Assembly: GCA_036502085.1 (NCBI GenBank)
Contig: DASXZD010000044.1
Span: 7,359-71,358 of the forward strand
From: PALSA-505 sp036502085
GTDB taxonomy: Bacteria > Actinomycetota > Actinomycetes > Streptosporangiales > Streptosporangiaceae
Direction: 5' to 3'
DNA: 64,000 nucleotides
The position numbers and the translations under genes were made by a program. Below the pieces are notes generated by a model. The model was not told the DNA's origin. It ran no database searches and saw only the letters and a list, made by a program, of their open reading frames with translations. This document shows, piece by piece, positions 16,828 to 26,136 of this stretch (position 1 is the stretch's first letter; each line of letters opens with the position of its first letter).

Positions 16828-17919
16828 TCACAGCCTCACCTTGATCTGCTCGCTCCAGATCTGGCGCTGCTCGTCCACGCTCAGGTGACAGGCGGCCTGG
16901 TGGCCGGGTCCGACGGTGCGGAACTCCGGCACCTCACTCGTCGATTTGCCGCCGGTCAGGTTGGCGTAGGCGCAGCGCGGGTGGAACGGGCAGCCGGTCG
17001 GCACGTTGATCAGGCTGGGCGGTGTGCCGGGGATCGGCAGCAGCCGATCCAGCCGTTCGCGGTCCATCCGCGGCATGGATCCGAGCAGCCCCCAGGTGTA
17101 GGGGTGGCCGGGCTGTTCGAAGATGTCGACACCGCTGCCGTATTCGGCCATCCGGCCGGCGTACATGACCATGATGTCGTCGGAAAGCTCGGCGACCACG
17201 CCGAGGTCGTGGGTGATCATGATGACCGCCGAGCCGAACTCTTGCTGCAGGTCCGACATGAGGTCGAGGATCTGCGCCTGCACGGTGACATCGAGCGCGG
17301 TCGTCGGCTCGTCGGCGATGAGCAACTCGGGGTTGCAGGACAACGCCATCGCGATCATCGCGCGCTGGCGCATGCCGCCGGAGAACTGGTGCGGATAGTC
17401 GTCCACCCGGCTCTTCGGGTGCGGGATGCCCACCCGGTTCAGCAGGTCGACCGCGCGTTCGTGGGCGGCCTTCTTGCTGACCCGGTTGTGGATGAGATAC
17501 GCCTCGGCGATCTGGTGACCCACGGTGTAGTACGGGTGCAGCGACGACAGCGGGTCCTGGAAGATCATCGCCATCTTGCTGCCCCGCAACTGGCGCACCC
17601 GGTCAGGGGACGCGTCGACGAGTTCCTCTCCGTCCAGCCAGATCTTGCCGCTGATCTTGGCGCTGGTGCCGTGGTGAAGGCCTAGGATCCCGAGGCTGGT
17701 CACGCTCTTGCCGGAGCCCGACTCGCCCACGATGCCGAGCGTGCGTCCCCGTTCCAGGGTGAACGAGACGCCGTCTACCGCCTTGACCACGCCGTCGTCG
17801 GTGGGAAAGTGAATGCGCAGGTCCTGGATTTCCAGCAGCGCGTCCGGCGAGCGCTGGATGGCGACCGGAATCTCCTGGTCCGCGGCGGCTGAATTCCCCC
17901 GCCAGGTGCGCGGGCTCAA
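16828..17919 (-). CDS. oligopeptide/dipeptide ABC importer ATPase (DppD/OppD type)
   Basis: The 363-residue partner ATPase has Walker A GESGSGKSV, signature FSGGMRQR, Walker B LIADEPTTALD and the C-terminal oligo_HPY Cys motif (GCPFHPRCAYA). It should heterodimerise with the DppF-type subunit. The start is TTG at 17919, whose TTGA overlaps the TGA stop of the permease by 3 bases, indicating translational coupling. The N-terminal 20 residues are non-conserved. Confidence 0.92.
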   Translation of the reverse strand: MSPRTWRGNSAAADQEIPVAIQRSPDALLEIQDLRIHFPTDDGVVKAVDGVSFTLERGRTLGIVGESGSGKSVTSLGILGLHHGTSAKISGKIWLDGEELVDASPDRVRQLRGSKMAMIFQDPLSSLHPYYTVGHQIAEAYLIHNRVSKKAAHERAVDLLNRVGIPHPKSRVDDYPHQFSGGMRQRAMIAMALSCNPELLIADEPTTALDVTVQAQILDLMSDLQQEFGSAVIMITHDLGVVAELSDDIMVMYAGRMAEYGSGVDIFEQPGHPYTWGLLGSMPRMDRERLDRLLPIPGTPPSLINVPTGCPFHPRCAYANLTGGKSTSEVPEFRTVGPGHQAACHLSVDEQRQIWSEQIKVRL

Positions 17920-18923
17920 TGCCGGACCCTTGGGTCGACGACCGAGTACAAGATGTCCACGACGAGATTGGCGAAGACAACGAAGAATGCGGTGAGCAAG
18001 GTGACACCCATGATCTCGGGGAAGTCCTGCTGCTGGATTGCCTCGTAGGTAAACAGGCCGATGCCGTGCAAGCCGAAGGTGTACTCGGTGACGATCGCGC
18101 CGCCGATCAGCAGGCCGACGTCCATGCCGAAAATGGTGATGATGGGCGTGAGCGCCGCCCGCAGGCCGTGTTTGGTGATGACCGTCCGCTCGGGCAGGCC
18201 CTTGGCTCTCGCGGTGCGGATGTAGTCCTCATTCATCGTTTCGAGCATGCCTGCCCGGGTCAGCCGCGCATACAGTGCGGCATAGAGGAACGCGAGCACG
18301 ACCCACGGCAATATCAGGTTCTTCGCCCACAGCAGCGGATTCTGGGTAATGGCCACGTATTGCTCGTTCGGGAAGATTGGCCATTTATAACTGAACAGCG
18401 CCAGAGAGATGAGGCCGGTGAAGAAGATGGGCAGCGAGACTCCGGTGAGCGCGGCGCCCATGGAGAGCCGGTCGAAGATGCTGCCGCGCTTGAGCGCCGA
18501 GACCACTCCGATCGAGACCCCGCCGACCAGCCAGATGAGGGCAGCACCGACGGCGAGCGAGAGAGTTACCGGCAGCGCGGAGACCATTTGCGGCCAGACC
18601 GCCTGCTGGCTGCGGAACGAGTAGCCGAGGCACGGCGGCGGGCAGTAGGTCTGGCTGGGGCCGTCGTTGTAGTGAGCACCGAACACGATGCCGCGCAGGA
18701 AGCGACCGTACTGGACGCTCAGCGGCTCGTTCAGGCCCAGCTTGATCTCGACCTGGTGAATGGCCGAGACGGTCGGGTTACGACCGACATACTGCGCCGC
18801 GAGCTCATACGAGTTCTGGCCAGCCAGCCGCGGTATCAGGAAGAAGATCGCGAACGTGACCATGCTCACGATCACCATCAGGAAGACCGCGGATATCATG
18901 CGCCGGACGATGAATGTAATCAC
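17916..18923 (-). CDS. peptide ABC importer permease (DppB type)
   Basis: This six-helix inner-membrane permease has the BPD_transp EAA loop EDYIRTARAKGLPERTVITKH, which docks on the ATPases, and the N-terminal topology of DppB proteins. A periplasm-facing Cys/Pro insert (TYCPPPCLGYSF) is present between helices 1 and 2. I chose GTG 18923 because the frame-open GTG at 18941 lies inside a perfect 16-bp hairpin (18932-18967). With 18923 the hairpin becomes an intercistronic leader element. The predicted protein is about 335 residues. Confidence 0.88.
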   Translation of the reverse strand: MITFIVRRMISAVFLMVIVSMVTFAIFFLIPRLAGQNSYELAAQYVGRNPTVSAIHQVEIKLGLNEPLSVQYGRFLRGIVFGAHYNDGPSQTYCPPPCLGYSFRSQQAVWPQMVSALPVTLSLAVGAALIWLVGGVSIGVVSALKRGSIFDRLSMGAALTGVSLPIFFTGLISLALFSYKWPIFPNEQYVAITQNPLLWAKNLILPWVVLAFLYAALYARLTRAGMLETMNEDYIRTARAKGLPERTVITKHGLRAALTPIITIFGMDVGLLIGGAIVTEYTFGLHGIGLFTYEAIQQQDFPEIMGVTLLTAFFVVFANLVVDILYSVVDPRVRH

Positions 18924-18931
18924 TCTGCCCA

Positions 18932-18967
18932 GCGCCGGCACCCGGCCTTACGGCCGGGTGCCGGCGC
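18932..18967. terminator. perfect 16-bp intercistronic hairpin
   Basis: The arms gcgccggcacccggcc (18932-18947) and ggccgggtgccggcgc (18952-18967) pair perfectly around a TTAC loop. It lies between the binding-protein gene and the DppB-type permease gene. There is no U-run. In importer operons such a hairpin typically protects or attenuates transcript after the abundant binding protein. Confidence 0.75.
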
Positions 18968-19015
18968 CTCCACCTGCCTTCTAGCTAGCGTGTGGACTTG
19001 CTTCTTTGCGCCTGA

Positions 19016-20785
19016 CTACTTCACGCCGAGAACGGCATAGTCGTACATGCCGAAGTACGGCTGGATGAACGCGTTGGTGATGTTCGGGCTCCGGTAGATG
19101 AGCGACTTCGCGTACACCTCAGGAAGGATGACCGCCTGCTTCATGATCTCCATATCGATCTGCGGCCAGACGGCGTTGCGCGCCGCCGTGGTGAGCCCCA
19201 CCTTGTTGGACTCGGTGAACAGGTTGTTGACCACTGGGTCGTTCAGTTCCCCAATGTTGGCGTTACCGGAGGAAGTGATCGCGTTCCCGTTGCTGATTGC
19301 GTCCATGAAGCCGTTGCCGTTCGGCCAGTCGGCCGCCCAGCCACCGAAGTCGAGCCCGAGGTCGTGCTGGTGCACGTACTTGGGAGCGCCCGCGAAGTCG
19401 GTGTAGTAGGTGCCTGACGGGTAGCCGTGCAGCTGCAGCTTGATCCCGGCCTGAGCCAGCGCCGCCTGCAGTGACTGCGCACCGTTGACTTCCTTGGGCC
19501 GGTCGCTGCGGTAAGCCACGCTGGTGGTGAAGCCGTTCGGCTGGCCGCACAGCTTCAGCTGGGCCTTGGCCTTGGCCAGGTCGCCATTGGGCTTGGTGGT
19601 CGCCTCGTACAGGTCGTACTTCTTGTAGCCGACGGTGATCGGCAGCATGATCGTGCTCGCGATCTGGCCGCCGGCGATCGGTCCGCCGTAGGCCGTCTGC
19701 AGATCGGTCTTGTTGGCCGCGTACTCGACCGCTTCCCTGCAGTGCACGTTGGTCAGCGGCGCGACCTTGGTGTTGATGTAGATGAACCACAGGAACCCGG
19801 CCAGCGGGTTGTCGGCCGACTTCATGAGCGTCGGGCTGGACAGGATCTTCGCCCGGGCCGCCGCCTGCACGCCGGTGCCCGCCGCGTCCACGTCAAGGTC
19901 GCCGGCCATCAGCCGGTTGTCGATGTCAGCGGCGTTGACGTTCAGGTTGACGATGATCTTGCTGGCCAGTTGCTTCGCCTGCGGGTCCCAGGAGGGGTTC
20001 CACTTGGGGTTCGGTACCAGGACGGCCTGCTTATTCAGCTGGTAGCTCTGGAACATGTACGGCCCAGTGGACTGAGGGTTCAGCTGGTAGTTCGAGCCCG
20101 TGTCCTTGCTCGGCGGTACCGGGGCCGTCTGGGGGAAGGCCACTACGTACGGGAAGTCAGGGAACGGCTTCAGCAGGTGGAACACGACCGTGAGGTTGTT
20201 GGGCGTGGTGATCGAGGTCAGACCCATCAGGTTCTTGGCGCGGTCCTTGTACGGCCCCGGGTAGGTGGGGTCGGCCAGCAGCGTCGAGAAGTAAGACGGG
20301 CCGTTGGCCAGCACGGACCGGTCATAGGTGCGCTCGACCGCGTACTTGACGTCCTGCGACGTTACCGGCGTGCCGTCCGGGAACGTTACCCCCGACTTGA
20401 GGGTGTACGTCCAGGTCAGGCCGTCGCTGCTGACCACGCCGGTGTTGGTGGCCAGACCGGGCACGAGCGCGTTGCCGCAGGTGCCGGGGCAGGACTTGTA
20501 CGTGGTGAGCGGCGTGACGAACAGCCGGTCGAAGTTGAGTACCCAGGCGTAGTAGGTGTTGCCGGGGTCAAACGAGTCGGGCGTGCTGCTGTCACCGAAG
20601 GTCAGCGTCCCGCCCTTATGGGTGGACGGGTTAACCACCTGATTGTTGCCCTCGTTGAAGGATGTTGTAGTCGACCCAGTGCTACCGCCGCCTCCTCCAC
20701 CACCGCTCCCGCTGCCGCACGCGGCCAGGATCAGGGCGCCTACCGCTCCTACAGCGGCAAGGCCCAGAGTTCCGCCTCTCTTCAT
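19016..20785 (-). CDS. peptide ABC importer substrate-binding lipoprotein (SBP family 5)
   Basis: The 589-residue lipoprotein has a typical type II signal peptide: MKRGG, a hydrophobic core and the lipobox LILAAC with lipidated C23. A Gly/Ser linker follows before the bacterial extracellular solute-binding family 5 domain (GGTLTFGDSSTPDSFDPG, then VTSQDVKYAVERTYD). It captures peptides or related ligands outside the membrane. The start ATG 20785 has a strong AGGAGG. It is the second gene of the operon, between the two permease genes, an uncommon order. Confidence 0.93.
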   Translation of the reverse strand: MKRGGTLGLAAVGAVGALILAACGSGSGGGGGGGSTGSTTTSFNEGNNQVVNPSTHKGGTLTFGDSSTPDSFDPGNTYYAWVLNFDRLFVTPLTTYKSCPGTCGNALVPGLATNTGVVSSDGLTWTYTLKSGVTFPDGTPVTSQDVKYAVERTYDRSVLANGPSYFSTLLADPTYPGPYKDRAKNLMGLTSITTPNNLTVVFHLLKPFPDFPYVVAFPQTAPVPPSKDTGSNYQLNPQSTGPYMFQSYQLNKQAVLVPNPKWNPSWDPQAKQLASKIIVNLNVNAADIDNRLMAGDLDVDAAGTGVQAAARAKILSSPTLMKSADNPLAGFLWFIYINTKVAPLTNVHCREAVEYAANKTDLQTAYGGPIAGGQIASTIMLPITVGYKKYDLYEATTKPNGDLAKAKAQLKLCGQPNGFTTSVAYRSDRPKEVNGAQSLQAALAQAGIKLQLHGYPSGTYYTDFAGAPKYVHQHDLGLDFGGWAADWPNGNGFMDAISNGNAITSSGNANIGELNDPVVNNLFTESNKVGLTTAARNAVWPQIDMEIMKQAVILPEVYAKSLIYRSPNITNAFIQPYFGMYDYAVLGVK

Positions 20786-20833
20786 GTGTCAAACGCCTCC
20801 TGTATAACTTTGATGGAACGGCGGGTAGCCCAC

Positions 20834-21814
20834 TTACCTGCTTCTCGGGTCAAGCGCATCTCGCAACCCGTCGCCGAATAGGTTAAACGCCATGACGGTA
20901 ATAAAAATGGTCACGCCGGGGATGATCATGAACATGGGGTCGATCGAGAAAAATTGCTGGCTCACAGCCTCGGAGAGCATACCCCCCCAGCTCGGAGCGG
21001 GCGGGATCAGGCCGACGCCCAGATAGTCAAGGTACGATTCGAACAGGATGTTCGTCGGGATCAGCAGTGTGGAGTAGACCAGGATGGGGGCGATCAGGTT
21101 CGGCAGCAGTTCGCGGAACACGATGTAGGGCCACCGTGCCCCCAGGCTGCGCGCGGCATCCACGAACTCGCGTTCCCGCAGCGAAATGGTCTGCCCGCGG
21201 ACGATCCGGCCGATATACGGCCAGGCGAAGAACCCGATAATGAAAATGAGCAGCGCGACGCGCAAGGTATTGCCGTTGAGGCCGAATGCGGCATTGGGTA
21301 CGACGCCGGCCAGCGCGATCGCGAAGACCAGCAGCGGGAAGGCGAGGAACACGTCCATCGCCCGCCCGATCAGCGCGTCCAGCCACCCGCCGAAGTAGCC
21401 GGCGATGACGCCCATGAATGTTCCGATGCATACCGCGAGGGCGGTGGCCAGGAATCCGATGAGCAGCGAGTACTGGGCTCCGTTGACGATGCGGCTCAGT
21501 ACGTCGCGCCCGAAGATGGGCTCGACGCCCAGCGGATGGGCCCCGCTGATCCCGCCGAGTGTCCCGTTCGGGCGGCTAAAGGTCGGATTGATCAGGCCCT
21601 CGTGCAGGGTGTCCGGGTTCTGCACCAGGTGCGGACCGACGATCGCGACCAAGATCAGGAAGACAATGATCACCCCGCCGGCCATCGCGACCTTGTCGCG
21701 GCGCAGCCGCCGCCAGGCGATCTGCCCCAGCGAGCGGCCCTGGATAGCCTTCACACTGCCACTTACCAGTGCGGCCTCAGGGTCAAGCTCCAGCGGCTCC
21801 AGTGGCGCGGTCAT
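20834..21814 (-). CDS. peptide ABC importer permease (DppC type)
   Basis: The 326-residue permease has an N-terminal OppC_N helix (VAMAGGVIIVFLILVAIVG) and the EAA loop REFVDAARSLGARWPYIVFRELLPN. It forms the channel with the DppB-type subunit. GGGGAG lies about 10 bases before the ATG at 21814. As the first gene of the minus-strand operon it should carry the main promoter, within 21815-22127. Confidence 0.92.
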   Translation of the reverse strand: MTAPLEPLELDPEAALVSGSVKAIQGRSLGQIAWRRLRRDKVAMAGGVIIVFLILVAIVGPHLVQNPDTLHEGLINPTFSRPNGTLGGISGAHPLGVEPIFGRDVLSRIVNGAQYSLLIGFLATALAVCIGTFMGVIAGYFGGWLDALIGRAMDVFLAFPLLVFAIALAGVVPNAAFGLNGNTLRVALLIFIIGFFAWPYIGRIVRGQTISLREREFVDAARSLGARWPYIVFRELLPNLIAPILVYSTLLIPTNILFESYLDYLGVGLIPPAPSWGGMLSEAVSQQFFSIDPMFMIIPGVTIFITVMAFNLFGDGLRDALDPRSR

Positions 21815-22127
21815 CGAGAAACGACGCTCCCCATTCGTGATAGCCGAAACACTGTGGCCATCACCTGTTCCGGCATCGTGTTACAGCTTTACCCGGAGAA
21901 TGTCCTGGTTTGCACTGCGACGCCAGAGGCGTGGCGCGGTCGTTCCTGGATTGTGATCTAACAGACATGAACCAGGCAAAGCTCGCTGGTCCCACGTTGC
22001 GAACTGAACGCTCCCCTCCGGCCACTATACGCGTGACCACCCTGACGCGAGCGCTCCCCCCGCCCGGGCGCGCCGGGCCTGGTCCAGCTCAGGCTGGTCT
22101 GGCCTGGCATGACGCGAGGCGGCGGTC
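21815..22127. promoter_or_regulatory. upstream region of the importer operon
   Basis: This 313-bp gap separates the permease start from the stop of the quinone-oxidoreductase-like gene, transcribed in the same direction. The part near 21840-21970 is locally AT-richer and is the likely promoter. I could not define boxes or an operator. The part near 22060-22120 has CTGG-rich direct repeats that may end the upstream transcript. Confidence 0.35.
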
Positions 22128-23111
22128 CTACTTGCCGGCGGTCCGGTCCTGCTCGTCCTGCTCGTTGGCGGACAGGACGATCTTGCCGACCTTGCCGCCG
22201 CCGCTGAATCTAGCGTAAGCAGCGGCCACGTCGTCAAGCCGGAAGGTCGCGTCGACCAGGACCCTGACGCGCCGGGCCGCCAGCAGCGGCAGCACGTGCT
22301 GCTCGACCTGACGGGCCAGCGCCGCCTTTTCCGCGAGCGGGCGGCTGCGCAGCGTGGAGCCGCTGATCCGGCCGCGCTTGATCATCAGCGCCCGAAGGTC
22401 GAGCTCAGCGTGGCCGCCGGCACTCAGGCCGATGATCACGATGCGGCCGCCGGTCGCCATGGAGCTGAGGTTCCCGACCAGGTTGGGCGCGCCGACCAAC
22501 TCGAGGATCACGTCGTACGGCCCGTGTTCGTCGAATCCTTCCGGGTCGATCACCGGCTCGGCGCCGAGCGCGGCGACGGCCCCCCGGCTGTCCGGGTTGC
22601 GGACGGTCGCGGTGACATGCGCCCCGGCTGCCACGGCCAGCTGGACAGCGGCGCTGCCGACGCCGCCCGCGGCGCCGTGCACGAGGAGCCGCTCGCCGGG
22701 CTGCAGCCCGCCCTGGCCGAATATCGCGTCGTAGGCCGTCATGAATACCTCGGCGAACCCGCCCGCTTCCGGCCAGCTCAGTCCCTCAGGGACCGGCATG
22801 AGCTGATCCTCGGGCACGACGGCCAGCTCCGCCTGCCCGGCGCCCGCCACGATGGACATGACCCGGTCGCCGGTACGGAACCGGACGGCGCCGGGGCCGG
22901 CCCCGGCGACCTCGCCGGCCAGCTCAAGCCCGGGGATGTCCGCCGGGATACCGGATCCAGGCGGCGGCGGGTAGAAGCCGAGCAGCTGCATCTGGTCGGC
23001 ACCGTTGAGTCCCGCGGCCCTGACCCGGACCAGGACCTCACCGGGCCCTGGCTGCGGATCGGGGTGCTCGGCGACGACCATCGCAGCATTACGGATGGTG
23101 GCGGCTCGCAC
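22128..23111 (-). CDS. zinc-type alcohol dehydrogenase / NADPH:quinone oxidoreductase-like
   Basis: The 327-residue MDR-superfamily protein has a GroES-like N-terminal domain (PGPGEVLVRVRAAGLNGAD) and a Rossmann nucleotide-binding motif, HGAAGGVGSAAVQLA. No structural or catalytic zinc cysteines are seen, which fits the zinc-free quinone oxidoreductase/QOR group. The GTG start at 23111 follows GAAAGGGGAAC. It lies downstream of, and codirectional with, the amidohydrolase (66-bp gap). Confidence 0.87.
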   Translation of the reverse strand: MRAATIRNAAMVVAEHPDPQPGPGEVLVRVRAAGLNGADQMQLLGFYPPPPGSGIPADIPGLELAGEVAGAGPGAVRFRTGDRVMSIVAGAGQAELAVVPEDQLMPVPEGLSWPEAGGFAEVFMTAYDAIFGQGGLQPGERLLVHGAAGGVGSAAVQLAVAAGAHVTATVRNPDSRGAVAALGAEPVIDPEGFDEHGPYDVILELVGAPNLVGNLSSMATGGRIVIIGLSAGGHAELDLRALMIKRGRISGSTLRSRPLAEKAALARQVEQHVLPLLAARRVRVLVDATFRLDDVAAAYARFSGGGKVGKIVLSANEQDEQDRTAGK

Positions 23112-23177
23112 GTTCCGTTCCCCTTTCGCTCGTTCGTGGCCATCATGGCTGGCGAGCCGTGCACCAGCCCACCCGGG

Positions 23178-24230
23178 TCAGGACCGGCAGTGCTTGAGCT
23201 GGCCGCGCAGGATGACCGCCCGAGGGCAGCCCAGCTCGGCGAGATCGGCCCGCGGGTCGGAGTCGTAGACCACGGCGTCGGCCGGGCCGCCCGGGACAAG
23301 ACCCGGCAGCCCCAGGAAGGACCGGGCCGCCCAGGAGGCGGCGGCGATGGCGTCGTGCGGCCTGACGCCGGCGGCCGCAAGAGCACGGATCTCGTCGGTG
23401 ATGCGCCCGTGCTGCGCCGAGTCGGTCCCGGCCAGGATGGTGACGCCGGCTTCGGCGGCGGCCGCCGCCAGCTGGCCGTGAACGCTCGCCCCGCCGAGAT
23501 ACCAGTCCTTGCGGGGGCCATCGGGCCGGCCGCTCATCTCGCTCAGGCTCTCGGTAATGACCGAAAGCGTCGGGGTCAGGGCGGTGCCCTGGGCGGCGAT
23601 CTGAGGCAGCAGGGCCGGGTCCAGGCACATGCCGTGCTCGATGGAGTCCACCTTCGCCGTGACCGAGGCCGCTCCGCCCGCCGCATGCTGGGTATGGACC
23701 GCGACCCGCCCGCCGACCGCGTGCACAGCAGCCACGACGGCCGTGAGCACGTCGGCGGGGAGCGGTTCATCGCCCACTCCCCAGTCGGCGATGAGCTTGG
23801 CCCATCCGGTGCGGGCCGCCTGCGCGGCGGCGAGCGCCGGGAGTTCCTCGTGGCTGGCGCGCCGCCCCCAGCCGTCGAAGAACTGTCCCGCCTGGGCGAT
23901 CCACGGCCCGGCATGCACGGCCCGCGGCACGTCCGGGTCACGGCCGAACCAGTCCGGCGGGTCACCGGCAAGCCCCGGCGAGCGGATCATGGTCACGCCA
24001 GCGGCGACGTGTTGCCGCAAATGTTCGCGCAGCAGCGTGTCATCCAGTGCTTGCCCTGGCGCCCCGGCGCCGGGGTGGGTGTGCGCGTCCACCAGCCCCG
24101 GCAGCAGCCAGCCCTCGGCGACCAGCTCCGCCGCGCCGACCGGGTCGGTGGTCCACCGGTCGCCGTCGGCATACAGGTCAACCGGCTCCCCCTCGGGGAG
24201 GGCATAGCCGCGCACCCGCAGAACGCTCAT
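23178..24230 (-). CDS. amidohydrolase (imidazolonepropionase-like)
   Basis: The 350-residue TIM-barrel hydrolase has the metal motif DAHTHP, then VHTQH, DSIEHGM and ILAGTDS, in the order of the amidohydrolase-1/imidazolonepropionase-like group. The substrate is unknown. The ATG at 24230 has GGGGGAG seven bases upstream, so the start is credible although it lies 53 bp inside the end of the diguanylate cyclase gene in another frame. Confidence 0.83.
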   Translation of the reverse strand: MSVLRVRGYALPEGEPVDLYADGDRWTTDPVGAAELVAEGWLLPGLVDAHTHPGAGAPGQALDDTLLREHLRQHVAAGVTMIRSPGLAGDPPDWFGRDPDVPRAVHAGPWIAQAGQFFDGWGRRASHEELPALAAAQAARTGWAKLIADWGVGDEPLPADVLTAVVAAVHAVGGRVAVHTQHAAGGAASVTAKVDSIEHGMCLDPALLPQIAAQGTALTPTLSVITESLSEMSGRPDGPRKDWYLGGASVHGQLAAAAAEAGVTILAGTDSAQHGRITDEIRALAAAGVRPHDAIAAASWAARSFLGLPGLVPGGPADAVVYDSDPRADLAELGCPRAVILRGQLKHCRS

Positions 24231-25662
24231 CCGTCACTCCCCCGGGTCGCGATGGCCTTTCCGGTTCGGTGACATTATCCCGGATCGATGGCCAGATCCC
24301 GGGGGAAATGTCCAGCGCCAGCTGCGCGGGAATCTCCGCGTCGCCCGGCCCGTCGAGCATGCGCACCTGATTCCGGCCCGCCCTCTTGGCCCGGTACAGC
24401 GCAAGGTCGGCGCTCGCCAGCAACCCGGGAATGTCGTCGCCGTGCACGCCGAGCACGGCGGCCCCGATCGACACCGTGATGCGTACCTCGCCGGTGGCGA
24501 AAACGACAGCCGTCTGGCTCACCTGCTGGCGCAGCCGTTCGGCGGCCTGGCCAGCCTCGGCTGCATCGGCGCCGGGCAGCAGGACGACGAATTCCTCGCC
24601 GCCAAACCTGCCCACTACGTCTGAGTCGCGCACCTGCTGGCGGAGCGCCTCGGCCAGCCCGGCCAGTACCTGATCACCGGCCAGGTGCCCGTGCGTGTCG
24701 TTCACCCGCTTGAAATGATCGATGTCGATGAGCAGCAGGGCCAGGGAACTCTTGCCCCTGGACATCCTGGTCATCTCGGTATCAGCCTCCCGCTGCCAGG
24801 CGGCCGCGTTCAGCAGTCCGGTCTTGGCATCGGTCCGCGCGGCCGCGCGCAACTGCTGGTGCAGCAGGCTGCGCTGCAGCAGGACGACCGGCGGCAGCGC
24901 GACAAAGAGCAGCACCGGATTCAGCGCGCAGGCGATCGTGACCAGCACGCCCACGCAGACCTCGGTGACGTCGAGTACCACCCCTTCCGCATCCCAGAGC
25001 ACGTCCCGCCAGCGCAGCTGCGGCCGGGACGCGTGCACGGCGACGCCCACCAGCGTCGCGTTGAGCACGCTGAACAGCGCGGCGCAGCCGATCGCGATCA
25101 CGACGGTCACCGGCCGGGTGAACCACACTTCGGGGCCGGGATAGGCGAACCACGCGGCCAGATCGCGCACCGTGCCGGCCCGAAGGCCGAAATGGCCGAA
25201 CATGATCGAGGCCGCCGCGCCGGCCAGGCCCAGCGCCGCCGCGCTGAACGCCCGCCGGTAGAAGACGCTGCTGCGCACCCGCAACTGCACCAGCACGCTG
25301 AGCGGAATCGGGGCGAGCAGCGCGTACACCGGGGGCAGCAGCAGCGCAATGGGCAGCCACCAGGCGGAGAGCAGGTCACGCGACACGCCGGCCGGCAGGC
25401 CGAGTCGCCTGGTCGCCTCGATGCAGGCGGCGCCGCAAGCCAGCAGCGCCGCGAACATCAGGAACTCCCCGGCCCGCAGCGGTGTCCTGGCCAGTTCCCA
25501 GCCGATCAGGGCCAGGTCGCCGGCCACCACCACGACGACGTACGCCACCAACGGCGCCGGCTCAGCCGCCAGCGGCCACGTCGCGGGGCGCCGCAGCAAC
25601 TGCCCGCGACCCTGGGGCCGGTCGGGCCGCTCTTGCGGCAATGCTGCCTGCTGGACTGCCAT
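24178..25662 (-). CDS. membrane diguanylate cyclase (GGDEF)
   Basis: The 494-residue protein has six to eight hydrophobic helices between residues 38 and 265, then a GGDEF domain. The active-site motif is GGEEF (354-358), with a full inhibitory RxxD site (R345, D348) five residues before it, and LIDIDHFKRVND upstream. It should make cyclic di-GMP, which controls development in actinomycetes, and be product-inhibited. The N-terminal module is an undefined membrane sensor. The C-terminal 40 residues are polar and overlap the next gene. Confidence 0.88.
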   Translation of the reverse strand: MAVQQAALPQERPDRPQGRGQLLRRPATWPLAAEPAPLVAYVVVVVAGDLALIGWELARTPLRAGEFLMFAALLACGAACIEATRRLGLPAGVSRDLLSAWWLPIALLLPPVYALLAPIPLSVLVQLRVRSSVFYRRAFSAAALGLAGAAASIMFGHFGLRAGTVRDLAAWFAYPGPEVWFTRPVTVVIAIGCAALFSVLNATLVGVAVHASRPQLRWRDVLWDAEGVVLDVTEVCVGVLVTIACALNPVLLFVALPPVVLLQRSLLHQQLRAAARTDAKTGLLNAAAWQREADTEMTRMSRGKSSLALLLIDIDHFKRVNDTHGHLAGDQVLAGLAEALRQQVRDSDVVGRFGGEEFVVLLPGADAAEAGQAAERLRQQVSQTAVVFATGEVRITVSIGAAVLGVHGDDIPGLLASADLALYRAKRAGRNQVRMLDGPGDAEIPAQLALDISPGIWPSIRDNVTEPERPSRPGGVTDERSAGARLCPPRGGAG

Positions 25663-26136
25663 GTCCTCCTGCCCATGACCACGTCGCCGGGTGCCCCGCC
25701 GGTACGCTCCGGGCCATCACGCAGAGTGCCGCCGGAGGGACACTGAACTACTCTGGGTAACAGAGTAGTTCCGTTGCGTGCGCGAGGCCCGGGAAACCGG
25801 TATGTTGGTCGCCGCACAGCGCGGACACCTCCGGCGGCCAGGGATAGTGCAGCCGGAATGTGCCCACACCGTGCGGCCACGTACCCCAGGCCCGTCTGGT
25901 CCCTCGGCCAGTCGCCGACCTGGAAGCGGAACGGCATTGTGCCGATGGACACCGTGCGATGAACACCGTGCGATGAACACCGTGCCGACAGATGAGGGAG
26001 AGGGCGCTCGATGCGAGGCGTGATCTGGAACTGACGGCCCCACCGGGCTGTAGTGTCATGCCCCACCGGGCTTGTAGTGTCCGGGGTTGTAGTGTCACCG
26101 TCACGCCAGCAGCGTCAGGGTCAAGAGCAGCCAGGG
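25663..26136. promoter_or_regulatory. 474-bp repeat-rich intergenic region
   Basis: Between the ssb stop and the diguanylate cyclase start lie several ordered repeats. There is a perfect 10-bp hairpin (25746-25770), two and a half 14-bp direct repeats acaccgtgcgatga (25949-25986), and two copies of ccccaccgggct followed by gtagtgtc, with a third gtagtgtc (26037-26095). Small open frames here have no recognisable domain and I do not call them. Confidence 0.55.
25746..25770. promoter_or_regulatory. perfect 10-bp hairpin/operator upstream of the diguanylate cyclase
   Basis: aactactctg (25746-25755) and cagagtagtt (25761-25770) are perfect inverted copies around GGTAA. The element lies 84 bp upstream of the cyclase start, so it could be a regulator site or a terminator. 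No U-tract follows. Confidence 0.5.
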
